Source: Thermomicrobiales bacterium (GTDB taxonomy: Bacteria; Chloroflexota; Chloroflexia; Thermomicrobiales; UBA6265). From it: a DNA stretch of 64,000 bases. The position numbers and the translations under genes are program-made. The notes below the pieces were generated by a model. That model was not told the DNA's origin, did not search any database, and saw only the letters and a list, made by a program, of their open reading frames with translations. The stretch's first letter is position 1. Each line of letters starts with the position of its first letter. Of the stretch, positions 25,731-34,332 are shown piece after piece. The DNA is taken from positions 99,390 to 163,389 of the forward strand of contig JAGQGU010000004.1 of NCBI GenBank assembly GCA_020432165.1, written 5' to 3'.

Positions 25731-25925
25731 GGTCTTCTCCTCTTCTCTGCTCATTCATGCTGGATCCTTCAGTTGATGCTAGTTGGCAACGGTTGGTTGT
25801 CAAGATGGAATCATTGGATGCGTGTCGGCATCCTCCATTCGCATAGCAACGACGTTTAGGTTCCGACCAATTCGCGCTACCATTCCCATAATGAGCCGTG
25901 CGGCGAAACAATCACGATTTTCACA

Positions 25926-26933
25926 ATGAGGTGGTATGTGATGCAACAGATATTTGTGGACTCGCCCGAGAGCGATGCCTGGTTTGCAGCGATTGCGTCC
26001 GTCACTGAAGACGAGAAGAATCGCATCCAGATTCCTGATCCAGCATCATGGCGAGCATGGCTGGAGTATGTCGAGATCCCTGAGGAGGATATCGATCTCG
26101 TCATTGCTACCACTCCCGCTTCGGGATCGGAGCTCTACGATACGCTGCAGCGAGGGGCTGCCTATCTTCTCAAATACACCGATTCTCTGGAGCGCCCAGC
26201 CCCCTTCGCCACATTGGCGGATTTCAACGACCCCGAGACGCGCTATTTCTATGTCCAACTCCTCACGGCCTGCTTGCCATTCGCACGTGCTCACCTGGAG
26301 AGCCGAGGGATTCCCGAGGAGATCATTCAGGCCACTCTCGCCGACCTCGGTCGCAATGTCCGCGTGCACCGCAAACGCGAGGGCGTGGGTGGACTCGGTG
26401 TGATGTGGTGGCTCATGCTCCACTTCCGCGGCATGATCTTCCAACTCGGGCGACTACAGTTCGAGCGGCAGATTGCCGATGAGGAACTTGTGCAATCGAT
26501 GCGTGAGCATGGATATAGCATCACCGAACCGCTGCACGCGCTCTCCGTGCATATTCCGGACTTTATGGGGCCGATGGATGATGCTGCGTGCGAAGACTCT
26601 ATCCGTCAGGCAGCCGAGTTCTTCCCATGCTACTTCCCTGATTGGCCAGTAGAGTTTGCCTACTGCAACTCTTGGCTGCTCGACCCCAATCTGAAGGGCA
26701 TCCTCAAACCGGAGTCCAACATCATCCTCTTTCAGAATCGATACGAACTCGTTCCAGGTGGGTACGACGCCAGCGATTCGGTGATGCAGTTCGTCTTTGG
26801 CAAGCATGTGCGCGATATCGATACCATCACACCCAAATCGAGTCTGGAGCGTGGGGTTATTCAGCGATTGCAGGATGGTGGTACCTGGCAGGGACGGCAA
26901 GGTTGGTTCCATTTGCCCGGAATGGCCGAATAA
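25926..26933 (+). CDS. Acyltransferase-domain (DUF5596-type) protein
   Basis: A 335-residue protein resembling the large 'acyltransferase domain-containing' proteins of Actinobacteria and Chloroflexota, with an N-terminal helical half and a GNAT-like C-terminal half. Visible blocks: LTACLPFARAHLESRGIPEE, GRNVRVHRKREGVGGLGV, WWLMLHFRGMIFQLGRLQFE, then FMGPMDDAACEDSIRQAAEF and PVEFAYCNSWLLDPNLKGIL. The GRLQFE and CNSWLLDP segments recur in this family as I know it. Substrate unknown. Met1 at 25926 or Met6 (25941) may be the start. Single gene. Confidence 0.65.
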   Translation: MRWYVMQQIFVDSPESDAWFAAIASVTEDEKNRIQIPDPASWRAWLEYVEIPEEDIDLVIATTPASGSELYDTLQRGAAYLLKYTDSLERPAPFATLADFNDPETRYFYVQLLTACLPFARAHLESRGIPEEIIQATLADLGRNVRVHRKREGVGGLGVMWWLMLHFRGMIFQLGRLQFERQIADEELVQSMREHGYSITEPLHALSVHIPDFMGPMDDAACEDSIRQAAEFFPCYFPDWPVEFAYCNSWLLDPNLKGILKPESNIILFQNRYELVPGGYDASDSVMQFVFGKHVRDIDTITPKSSLERGVIQRLQDGGTWQGRQGWFHLPGMAE

Positions 26934-27019
26934 CCGCTCGTGCATGCCTGACGATGGAGCGGTAGAATTGCTGGCATCATGAGGTCGATAGCGACTGTCA
27001 TCACCAACGAGGCATCCAC

Positions 27020-27982
27020 GTGGAAAAACGAATCCGAATAACCCGACGTTTCGCAATGGCGACAGCTATCGGCATGCTGATCGTTCTACTAATGGGTGCC
27101 CGTGTCACCTCTACTGGATCCGGCGAAGGTTGTGGCAAAGACTGGCCATTGTGCCACGGCACCTGGCTACCGCAGGATACGTTCGAGAGCATTACCGAGT
27201 ATTCTCACCGGCTGGTTACCGGGATCGAAGGCATGCTGGTCGTCGCCACATCGATCCTCGCCTGGCCGCTGCGACATCGCTACAAGGAAACGCTGATTCT
27301 GGTACCGCTGATGGCTGGCACGATTGTTCTGCAGAGCCTTATGGGAGCGGCGGCGGTGAAGTGGCCAACAAGTCCCGAAATTATGGCCACGCACTTCGGT
27401 ATCTCGCTTATCTGTCTCGCTTCTGCCGCAGTGCTCTCCAATGTGCTACACGAAGATCGTGATGAGGATCAGGGTTGGAGTATCGCCCCGGATACAGCGA
27501 ATCCATCGACCTTGAATCAGTTCAAATGGATTGCTCTTTCCGGAGCAGTGCTGGCGATTGTCGTTGCCTACTCGGGTGCATACGTGCGTCACAAGGGGGC
27601 TGAGCTCGCCTGCACGGGTTGGCCAACCTGCAATGGCAAGCTGATCCCGGAATTTGGTGGACTCCACGGTATCCACACTATTCACAGATTGTTGGCCCTG
27701 GCCATCAGCTTGTGGCTGCTAGCGTTACTCTGGAAGGGGTACACGCTACGAACTTCGCGACCAGAACTCTTCAAAATGAGCGTCATCGCATTTGGGTTCG
27801 TTATCATGCAGTCCATCTTTGGCAAAATCGTGGTGGATACTGGTCTGGCGTTGATGGCGACGCTCGCGCACGCCTTCGGTATGAGTGTTCTTTTCGTGAC
27901 ACTCTGTGAAGCCACGCGGCTCTCCTGGAGGGCGACCTCAGCCCCACTCCCCAGGCATGCGCCTTTACCTGCCGTGGCATAA
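27020..27982 (+). CDS. ctaA: Heme A synthase (COX15/CtaA type)
   Basis: A 320-residue membrane protein with about eight helices that converts heme O to heme A for cytochrome aa3-type oxidases. After the first helix, GCGKDWPLCHG holds the cysteine pair typical of bacterial type enzymes, and the second half repeats it as ELACTGWPTCNG. Heme-ligand histidines are seen in EYSHRLVTG, MATHFGISL, GIHTIHRLLALA and LMATLAHAFG. GTG start at 27020. A candidate extended -10 promoter for the next tRNA overlaps its stop codon. It shows that the host has an aerobic heme-copper oxidase. Confidence 0.9.
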   Translation: MEKRIRITRRFAMATAIGMLIVLLMGARVTSTGSGEGCGKDWPLCHGTWLPQDTFESITEYSHRLVTGIEGMLVVATSILAWPLRHRYKETLILVPLMAGTIVLQSLMGAAAVKWPTSPEIMATHFGISLICLASAAVLSNVLHEDRDEDQGWSIAPDTANPSTLNQFKWIALSGAVLAIVVAYSGAYVRHKGAELACTGWPTCNGKLIPEFGGLHGIHTIHRLLALAISLWLLALLWKGYTLRTSRPELFKMSVIAFGFVIMQSIFGKIVVDTGLALMATLAHAFGMSVLFVTLCEATRLSWRATSAPLPRHAPLPAVA

Positions 27983-27983
27983 T
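27975..27983 (+). promoter_or_regulatory. Extended -10 promoter of the CAT tRNA
   Basis: TGGCATAAT at 27975-27983 is an extended -10 (TGn plus CATAAT) about 20 bases before the tRNA and overlapping the ctaA stop codon. No good -35 is visible. Confidence 0.4.
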
Positions 27984-28002
27984 AGAGAAAGAGCAAAAGC
28001 AT

Positions 28003-28077
28003 GGGCCTGTAGCTCAGCGGTAGAGCACGGGGCTCATAACCCCTTGGTCGCAGGTTCGATCCCTGCCGGGCCTACCA
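28003..28077 (+). tRNA. tRNA with CAT anticodon (elongator Met, or Ile2)
   Basis: A 75-base cloverleaf: acceptor GGGCCTG with CGGGCCT (terminal G-U), D stem GCTC/GAGC, anticodon stem CGGGG/CCCCT around CTCATAA giving CAT, T stem GCAGG/CCTGC and encoded CCA. The G1-U72 end excludes a typical initiator. Elongator Met and lysidine-modified Ile2 cannot be separated by eye. Confidence 0.9.
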
Positions 28078-28108
28078 ACATGATTAACGTAGGAGAAACA
28101 CAACAAGC

Positions 28109-28489
28109 GTGACGGAGAACAACAACATCGTACAGGACGACATCGCCAGCAGCCGTGCTTTGGCCGTAGACATCGCCGACATCATTGCAGAAACTCCAGC
28201 TGCGGACACCAAAGTGATCGATATCCATCAGGTCAGCACCGTTGCCGATGTCTTCGTCATCTGTTCTGGTGACAACGAGCGACAGTTACGAGCTATCTAT
28301 CGATCAGTCATTGATGAGATGGGTGAAAAAGGCATCGAACCCAAGCGCACGGAAGGCGAAACTACATCAGGCTGGATGCTTATTGACTACGGCGATGTTG
28401 TCGTTCATATTTTCGACAAAGACCTGCGTACGTTCTATGATTTAGAAGGTCGTTGGGAGTCGGCACCAATACTGTTGTCGATCCTCTAA
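28109..28489 (+). CDS. rsfS: Ribosomal silencing factor RsfS
   Basis: A 126-residue member of the RsfS/Iojap family, which binds uL14 on the large subunit and blocks subunit joining when nutrients are short. VIDIHQVSTVADVFVICSGD and GWMLIDYGDVVVHIFDKDL are the family's two signature blocks, and FYDLEGRW is the conserved end. GTG start at 28109, with AGGAGA about 13 bases upstream, a rather long spacing. It follows the CAT tRNA by 31 bases and may share its transcript. Confidence 0.92.
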   Translation: MTENNNIVQDDIASSRALAVDIADIIAETPAADTKVIDIHQVSTVADVFVICSGDNERQLRAIYRSVIDEMGEKGIEPKRTEGETTSGWMLIDYGDVVVHIFDKDLRTFYDLEGRWESAPILLSIL

Positions 28490-28514
28490 AACCTTCGCCG
28501 AAGGAGGACAAGCA

Positions 28515-28700
28515 ATGAGTTCAGGCAACAATATCACCGTCCTGCTTGTAGGGATGCTACTTGGCGTGTTTGGTGGATTTCTGCTTGGTGCACTCGTTGG
28601 ACGAAGTGTCTTCCAGCTTGCAAATGTCCTTCTGCAAACGGTCAGTCGCCAGGGGCGATCCGACGAAGAGAAGATGAAGTTCGAGCTGCTGCTGCAGTAG
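28515..28700 (+). CDS. Small glycine-rich single-helix membrane protein
   Basis: A 61-residue protein with a very strong leader, GAAGGAGGACAAGCA, before its ATG. Residues 8-32 form one membrane helix with a GxxxG-like repeat (GMLLGVFGGFLLGALVGRSV); the rest is a charged helix ending EEKMKFELLLQ. Such glycine zippers favour helix packing in the bilayer. It is 25 bases after rsfS and before a terminator, so the two are co-transcribed. The function is not known. Confidence 0.75.
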   Translation: MSSGNNITVLLVGMLLGVFGGFLLGALVGRSVFQLANVLLQTVSRQGRSDEEKMKFELLLQ

Positions 28701-28726
28701 CAGACGCAACAAGAGAGATAGCGAGT

Positions 28727-28758
28727 GAGTCCTGGCCGATGGTCAGGACTCTGGCTTT
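28727..28758 (+). terminator. Terminator after rsfS and the small membrane protein
   Basis: GAGTCCTG (28727-28734) pairs with CAGGACTC (28744-28751), then TGGCTTTT. It overlaps the end of the convergent transferase gene. Confidence 0.7.
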
Positions 28759-29828
28759 TCCGGGGTCAGGATTTCTTTTTCGGGATGCCGTGCCAACCAC
28801 CAGATGACACCCAGCAAGAGCGCACCCAGCACGACCAGCGCCGCGAGCTTCGATTCTCTGGTCGGGAGTAACAGTGCAGCGGCTCCAAAGATCGCAGAAA
28901 TACCTGTGAAGATGATGACAACCTGTGGTTGATTGAAACCTGCACGCAGCAGGCGATGGTGCAGATGACGCATATCACGATGCATGGCCTCAGAACCATT
29001 CATAAGGCGGTTCATCGTGACCCAGAGACCATCGAGGATGGGGAATCCGAGCACGAGTAGCACCATCCCGATCTTGGCCCCACCAATGATGGACAACACA
29101 CCCAGCGTGAATCCCAGGAACATCGCACCAGCATCACCCATGATGACCTTGCTGGGATACCAGTTGTAGGGAATAAAGCCAACGATGGCTGCACCCAGCA
29201 TGAGTGGCAGCAGCGAGATGGTGAACTGGGGAACCCCACCCAGCCCCCAATAGGTGTGGATGAACATGACAACGCAGGCGGTGAGCGATATCGAAGCCGC
29301 GAGGCCATCGAGCCCATCCACCCAGTTCATGACATTCATCATGCCCACGAGCCAGATGAGTGTGCTGATTGCCGCCAATCCCAGGGGGACGCTGACTACG
29401 CCCCACCAGGGGATATTGACCTGCTCCAGCACCATCCCGCGATTCTCACCCTGGAAGCGCGGCAGAATGATGATAAGTGCCGCCAGAGCTTGCCAGACGA
29501 GTTTGACTCGCGGCGAGAGATCGACAGCGTCATCAACCAGCATCACCGCCACCACGATAGCTGCCCCGATGATCATGAGCAGGATGCGCTCTGTCTCCAT
29601 CGGGAAACGCTTGACCGGCAGCGAATAGGAGACGCCAATACCGACCAGGAACGCGAGGAACATCGCGACACCAAGTCCGCGTGCAACAACGTTCTGGTTA
29701 ACCCGTTGGGGGCCTGGTCGATCGACCAGGCCCCATTTTTCGAAGAGTGCGCTTGTTTGAGACACAAAAGCGTATGAGATTGCCGTGGTGAGGACAAAGA
29801 GGACGACAGCAATCAGACCATTGGTCAC
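28743..29828 (-). CDS. WecA/MraY-family undecaprenyl-phosphate sugar-1-phosphate transferase
   Basis: A 361-residue protein with about ten membrane helices. Cytoplasmic loop motifs of glycosyltransferase family 4 are present: VDRPGPQRVNQNVVARGLG, LVDDAVDLSPRVKL (magnesium aspartates), MNWVDGLDGLAA, IMGDAGAMFLGF, and the histidine loop MHRDMRHLHHRLLRAG. The histidine loop and length fit WecA-like GlcNAc-1-phosphate transferases, which start cell-surface glycan synthesis, better than MraY. GTG start at 29828. It lies downstream of glyA on the same strand. Confidence 0.88.
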   Translation of the reverse strand: MTNGLIAVVLFVLTTAISYAFVSQTSALFEKWGLVDRPGPQRVNQNVVARGLGVAMFLAFLVGIGVSYSLPVKRFPMETERILLMIIGAAIVVAVMLVDDAVDLSPRVKLVWQALAALIIILPRFQGENRGMVLEQVNIPWWGVVSVPLGLAAISTLIWLVGMMNVMNWVDGLDGLAASISLTACVVMFIHTYWGLGGVPQFTISLLPLMLGAAIVGFIPYNWYPSKVIMGDAGAMFLGFTLGVLSIIGGAKIGMVLLVLGFPILDGLWVTMNRLMNGSEAMHRDMRHLHHRLLRAGFNQPQVVIIFTGISAIFGAAALLLPTRESKLAALVVLGALLLGVIWWLARHPEKEILTPEKPES

Positions 29829-29861
29829 AGCGATGTGGCCCTCCCCTTTTGGCTCAGCAAT

Positions 29862-31115
29862 CTAGGCGAGTCCCGGAACTCCGAAGTTCGCTGTCAGGTT
29901 GAGTACATTCTGGCGAACGCTCGCGAGCACCGCTTCGTCTTCGGGATTACGCAGCACCTGAACCATCAGATCGGCGACGGTCTCGACATCGCTCTCCTGG
30001 AAGCCGCGGGTGGTAACGGCAGGCGTGCCGATACGGAGTCCGCTGGTCTGGAAAGCGCTACGGGTTTCGCCAGGAATGGTATTGCGGTTGGTGCTGATAC
30101 CGACTGTGTCGAGGATACGCTCTGCCTTGCGACCGCTGATGCCCAGCTCATTGACGTTGATGAGGAAGAGATGGTTATCGGTTCCACCTGAGATCACCGG
30201 TACGCCGCGATCCTCAAATGCTTTGGCCATCGCGGCCGCATTCGCCCGAATCTGCTTCGCATAGTCCTTGTAGGACGGTTGCAGGGCTTCGCCGAAGGCG
30301 ACTGCCTTACCCGCGATCACATGCATCAATGGTCCACCCTGCATACCCGGGAAGACTGTCTTGTCGATACCGGCAGCCAACTCCTCATCGTTCGTCATGA
30401 TGAAGCCAGAGCGAGGACCACGGAGCGTCTTGTGAGCGGTGCTTGTCACAATATGCGCCTGACCAACGGCGGTGGGATGCTCGCCAGCGGCAATCAGACC
30501 AGCAATGTGGGCGATATCCGCGAAGAGGAATGCTCCCACTTCATCAGCGATTTCACGGAAGCGCTTGAAGTCAATCGTGCGGCTGTAGGCGCTGGCGCCG
30601 GAGATGATCGCCTTGGGGCGGACTTCCTTGGCAACGCGCAGCACCTGGTCGTAGTCCAGCAATCCGGTCTCGTGATTGACGCCGTAGAAGTGGGCATCAA
30701 AGAAGCGACCGGAGAAGTTGACATCCTTACCGTGGGTGAGGTGTCCGCCTTCGCTCAGATTCATACCGAGGATCTTGTCACCCGGATTGAGCACCGAGAA
30801 GAATGCTGCCAGGTTGGCGCTCGCACCGGAATGTGGCTGCACATTGGCGAAGCCGGCACCAAAGAGCTGCTTGACACGGTCGATGGCGATATTCTCAACG
30901 ATATCCACGTACTCGCAGCCACCGTAGTAGCGCTTGCCTGGCAGACCTTCGGCGTACTTGTTGGTCAACACTGTGCCAACCGCAGTGAGAACAGCAGGGC
31001 TGACATAGTTCTCGGAGGCGATAAGTTCGATCCCCTCCTTCTGTCGCCGCTGTTCCTTCTGAATCGCGGCAGCAACATCCGGATCGGCCTGTACGAGAAT
31101 ATCGAGATCGACCAT
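29862..31115 (-). CDS. glyA: Serine hydroxymethyltransferase
   Basis: A 417-residue PLP enzyme that converts serine and tetrahydrofolate to glycine and 5,10-methylene-[18 protein letters not shown] is the N-terminal signature, [15 protein letters not shown] a conserved loop, and [15 protein letters not shown] carries the PLP lysine. The start at 31115 follows CTGGAG; an in-frame ATG 138 bases upstream would add an unrelated tail in the galE promoter region. With the glycine cleavage genes about 5 kb away it supplies one-carbon units for the purine genes in this window. Confidence 0.96.
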   Translation of the reverse strand: MVDLDILVQADPDVAAAIQKEQRRQKEGIELIASENYVSPAVLTAVGTVLTNKYAEGLPGKRYYGGCEYVDIVENIAIDRVKQLFGAGFANVQPHSGASANLAAFFSVLNPGDKILGMNLSEGGHLTHGKDVNFSGRFFDAHFYGVNHETGLLDYDQVLRVAKEVRPKAIISGASAYSRTIDFKRFREIADEVGAFLFADIAHIAGLIAAGEHPTAVGQAHIVTSTAHKTLRGPRSGFIMTNDEELAAGIDKTVFPGMQGGPLMHVIAGKAVAFGEALQPSYKDYAKQIRANAAAMAKAFEDRGVPVISGGTDNHLFLINVNELGISGRKAERILDTVGISTNRNTIPGETRSAFQTSGLRIGTPAVTTRGFQESDVETVADLMVQVLRNPEDEAVLASVRQNVLNLTANFGVPGLA

Positions 31116-31236
31116 TGTATGAAACTCCAGAGATAGCGATTTTCGGTATGGATGATACCTTTCGGCACCGATGGCAGTGTACCATGATGAATGGTCTGTT
31201 CTGGCGGTGATGGCCGCCCAACATAGAGGTGAATCG

Positions 31237-32217
31237 ATGCGAGTTCTGGTCACTGGAGGATCCGGCTATATCGGCAGCGTGGCAATTGAGCGCCTGCTCG
31301 CGGCGGGACACGACGTTGTCGCCCTCGATTCGCTCGTGCGTGGACACGCTGCGGCGGTGTCAGCGGAGGTGCCGTTGATTCAGTGCGACTTACGCGATCC
31401 TGATGCTACACGCGCCGCCGTTATCGAATCCGGTGCCGACGCCATTATGCACTTCGCGGCACTTCATCTCGTGCCGGAATCCGTCATCAATCCGGGAGCT
31501 TACTATCAGACAAACGTGGCCGGAGGTATCAATCTCCTCTGTGCAGCAGCCGAGGGTGGTATCAAGCGCTTTGTTTTCAGTTCTACTGCGGCAGTCTACG
31601 GAGAGCCGAAATTTCTACCTGTGAACGAGAACGACCCCAAAGAGCCAATCAATCCATATGGCCACTCCAAGTGGATGGTTGAGCAGTTCTTTCCGGCATT
31701 TGAACGAGAGCATGGTTTGAACTGGGCGGCTTTCCGCTACTTCAATGTGGCGGGTGCAACCGAAGTTCATGGCGAGGACCATGATCCGGAAACCCATGTC
31801 ATCCCGGTAGCTCTCCAGGTGCTCCAGGGTAAGCGCGAGGCCTTTACCGTCTTCGGGACCGACTACCCAACACCGGACGGTACCTGTATTCGTGACTATG
31901 TTCATGTGATCGATCTGGCGGATGCGCACATTACCGCACTCGAGAAGCTCGGTGAACGCAGTCTGGGACCAATCAATCTGGGCACGCGAGACGGATTCTC
32001 CGTCAAGGAGATCGTGGATGCAGTTGAACGCGTCACCGGGCAGACACTGAACGTGAAGTATGGTGAGCGCCGACCAGGCGATCCGCCAGCGCTGATCGCT
32101 GATACGAGCAAGGCGCAGGAACTGATCGATTGGAATCCCGTGCATAGCACCATGGATCAGATGATCGGATCAGCCTGGGCCTGGATGCAGGCGCACCCTA
32201 ACGGCTACGACGATTAG
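31237..32217 (+). CDS. galE: UDP-glucose 4-epimerase
   Basis: A 326-residue short-chain dehydrogenase-type epimerase. [20 protein letters not shown] is the NAD Rossmann loop, [11 protein letters not shown] supplies the catalytic serine/threonine, and [13 protein letters not shown] the catalytic Yxxx[19 protein letters not shown] is the GalE-specific block. It interconverts UDP-glucose and UDP-galactose, feeding glycan synthesis. ATG at 31237 after AGAGGTG; an ATG 66 bases upstream lacks the Rossmann context. Divergent from glyA; its stop overlaps the convergent plsY by four bases. Confidence 0.93.
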   Translation: MRVLVTGGSGYIGSVAIERLLAAGHDVVALDSLVRGHAAAVSAEVPLIQCDLRDPDATRAAVIESGADAIMHFAALHLVPESVINPGAYYQTNVAGGINLLCAAAEGGIKRFVFSSTAAVYGEPKFLPVNENDPKEPINPYGHSKWMVEQFFPAFEREHGLNWAAFRYFNVAGATEVHGEDHDPETHVIPVALQVLQGKREAFTVFGTDYPTPDGTCIRDYVHVIDLADAHITALEKLGERSLGPINLGTRDGFSVKEIVDAVERVTGQTLNVKYGERRPGDPPALIADTSKAQELIDWNPVHSTMDQMIGSAWAWMQAHPNGYDD

Positions 32218-32849
32218 GCTGATTGCTCGGAGGGTGGCGCGGAAACGCGCTGACCGAACTTGTTCTCCGTGCCGTTTAGCAGGCGCTTAATATTCGATCG
32301 ATGCTGGATCACGATGATGATACCAACACCAACGATCCCTGCCGCCCACCAACCGGGTACTTTGCCCATGAAGGCGAGGATGACCACAACGGTCGGGCCG
32401 ATCAGCGCGGTCAGAATCGATGCGAGCGAGACGTATCGTGTCACCCATACCACCGCAATCACGAAGAGCAGGAAGAGCACCAACCAGGGGAACATCGCGA
32501 CTGAGGCACCGCCACCGGTTGCCATCCCCTTTCCGCCTTTCATGCGGATATAGGGTGACCAACAATGTCCGGCGGTAGCGGCAACGGCCGCCAATGCAAC
32601 TGCCCAGTCCGGTAGATCCCACCAGCGGGCGAGCACAACGGGCAGAACGCCTTTGCCGAAATCAAGCAGAAAAATGGCCAGCGCAATACGCCAGCCAAGA
32701 ATCCGTAGGCTGTTGGTGGTGCCCGTAGCACCACTCCCAGATTTACGAATATCTACGCCTTTGAGCCATTTGCCGAGAACAAGACCCCACGGCACCGCGC
32801 CAATGAAGAATGCGGCGAGTCCGAGAGCAATGGAAAGGGTGACGTCCAT
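32214..32849 (-). CDS. plsY: Acyl-phosphate:glycerol-3-phosphate acyltransferase
   Basis: A 211-residue inner-membrane enzyme with about five to seven helices that acylates glycerol-3-phosphate from acyl-phosphate, the first step of phospholipid synthesis. IGAVPWGLVLGKWLKGVDIR is the first loop, KSGSGATGTTNSLR the glycerol-phosphate motif, and MKGGKGMATGGGA the second glycine-rich motif. The ATG is two bases after the der stop, so der-plsY is an operon, an arrangement common in other bacteria. Confidence 0.93.
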   Translation of the reverse strand: MDVTLSIALGLAAFFIGAVPWGLVLGKWLKGVDIRKSGSGATGTTNSLRILGWRIALAIFLLDFGKGVLPVVLARWWDLPDWAVALAAVAATAGHCWSPYIRMKGGKGMATGGGASVAMFPWLVLFLLFVIAVVWVTRYVSLASILTALIGPTVVVILAFMGKVPGWWAAGIVGVGIIIVIQHRSNIKRLLNGTENKFGQRVSAPPSEQSA

Positions 32850-32851
32850 GA

Positions 32852-34213
32852 CTAGAAGTCCTCGTGTCGATCCCTGAAACTCATTCGAATCGGCGTGCCC
32901 TCGAATCCAAACGTCTTACGGAGTTCATTCTCCAGGTAGCGCCGATAGGTGAAGTGTATCTGTTTTGGATCATTTGTGAAGAAAATGAACGTCGGTGGTT
33001 CGATATCGGCCTGAGTGGCGTAGTAGAACTTGAGCCATTTGCCCGGTCGGCTCGGCGGCTGATGTTTGTCCACCGCTTCCCGTAGCATCTTGTTGAGTGC
33101 AGCGGTGCTAACACGCTTCTGGCGCTGCTCCAGCACATCCAGAGCGGTATCCAATACCTGATTGACACGTTGCTGCATCTTGGCACTAATGAAGACCACA
33201 GGTGCATAGGCCATGAAGTCCAGCTCGCGGGCAGCTGTTGCGCGGAAGGTATCCATTGTGGTGTGATCTTTTTCGATCAGATCCCACTTGTTCAGTGCGA
33301 CAACGAGGCCCTTCTTCTGCTCTTCAACATAGCCGGCGATATGGAGATCCTGGGTGGTAAAGCCTTCTTCGGCATTGATCACCAGCACAACCACATCCGC
33401 ACGTTCGATTGATCGCATGGAGCGCATCACGCTCACACGCTCAATCCCCTGCTCCACTCGTCCACGACGGCGGATACCCGCGGTATCGATGAGGGTGATA
33501 GGTTCGTCGTTCCATAGAAGCTGGGTATCGAGGCTGTCACGCGTGGTGCCAGCAACATCGCTGACGATCGCGCGTTCCTGCCCAAGCAAGGCATTGAGTA
33601 ACGCGCTCTTGCCGACATTGGGTCGACCAACAATCGCGATCTTTGGTCCCTCGAGTTCTTCGTCTTCCTCTTCGTCGGGATGAGGAAGGTTCTCGACAAC
33701 CTTGTCCAGCATGTCGCCGGTGCCATTGCCGTGATAGGCGCTGATCGCCATCGGTTCGCCGAGACCCAGCTGGTAGAACTCGAAGGCGAGATCACGACGG
33801 TTAACGGAATCGGCCTTGTTCAGCGCCAGAATAACCGGCTTGTGGGAGCGACGAAGGAGTTCGGCAATCTCATAGTCGCCAGCAGTTGGCTGACCAGACA
33901 TGATATCCGTGACAAAGACGATGACATCAGCCTCAGCGATCGCGGCATAGGCCTGCTCACGCGTTTCCTCGGCGATACGCGTCTCCTCATCTGAATCGGG
34001 GACTGCGCGCTTGATCTCGTCATCGTCCATGAGACCGCCGGTATCAACCACCGTGAACTCAACACCGATCCACTCAGCGGTGGCGTAGGTGCGATCACGG
34101 GTAGTACCGGGTTCGTTCTGCACAATGGCGCGTCGCTCCCCGATCAGGCGATTGAAGAGCGTCGATTTGCCTACATTTGGTCGGCCTACAAGGGCCACAA
34201 TCGGTTTTGCCAC
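32852..34213 (-). CDS. der: Ribosome-biogenesis GTPase Der (EngA)
   Basis: A 453-residue protein with two tandem GTPase domains and a KH-like C-terminal domain. Domain 1: GRPNVGKSTLFNRL, DTGGL, LALNKAD. Domain 2, near residue 175: GRPNVGKSALLNAL, DTAGIRRRGRV, VALNKWD. The C-terminus PPTFIFFTNDPKQIHFTYRR is the KH region that contacts 50S rRNA. GTG start at 34213 with GAGG six bases upstream. An acidic linker (DEEEDEELEG) joins the two G domains. Confidence 0.96.
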   Translation of the reverse strand: MAKPIVALVGRPNVGKSTLFNRLIGERRAIVQNEPGTTRDRTYATAEWIGVEFTVVDTGGLMDDDEIKRAVPDSDEETRIAEETREQAYAAIAEADVIVFVTDIMSGQPTAGDYEIAELLRRSHKPVILALNKADSVNRRDLAFEFYQLGLGEPMAISAYHGNGTGDMLDKVVENLPHPDEEEDEELEGPKIAIVGRPNVGKSALLNALLGQERAIVSDVAGTTRDSLDTQLLWNDEPITLIDTAGIRRRGRVEQGIERVSVMRSMRSIERADVVVLVINAEEGFTTQDLHIAGYVEEQKKGLVVALNKWDLIEKDHTTMDTFRATAARELDFMAYAPVVFISAKMQQRVNQVLDTALDVLEQRQKRVSTAALNKMLREAVDKHQPPSRPGKWLKFYYATQADIEPPTFIFFTNDPKQIHFTYRRYLENELRKTFGFEGTPIRMSFRDRHEDF

Positions 34214-34281
34214 AGATACCTCAACGAAATCGGTCTACAGGTTGTTGGCGCCTACGTAGGCTCAATTCTGTTGACTACGAA

Positions 34282-34313
34282 GAACAGGTGGCTTCATGCT
34301 ACACCACCTGTTC
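34282..34313 (-). terminator. Terminator after gcvPA
   Basis: GAACAGGTGG (34282-34291) pairs perfectly with CCACCTGTTC (34304-34313). On the minus strand TTCG follows, a weak T-run. It lies between the gcvPA stop and der. Confidence 0.55.
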
Positions 34314-34332
34314 CCCCACATGCATATATGGT

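Noticed and set aside
27906..28112. 68-codon plus-strand ORF
   Set aside because: Overlaps the end of ctaA and the CAT tRNA.
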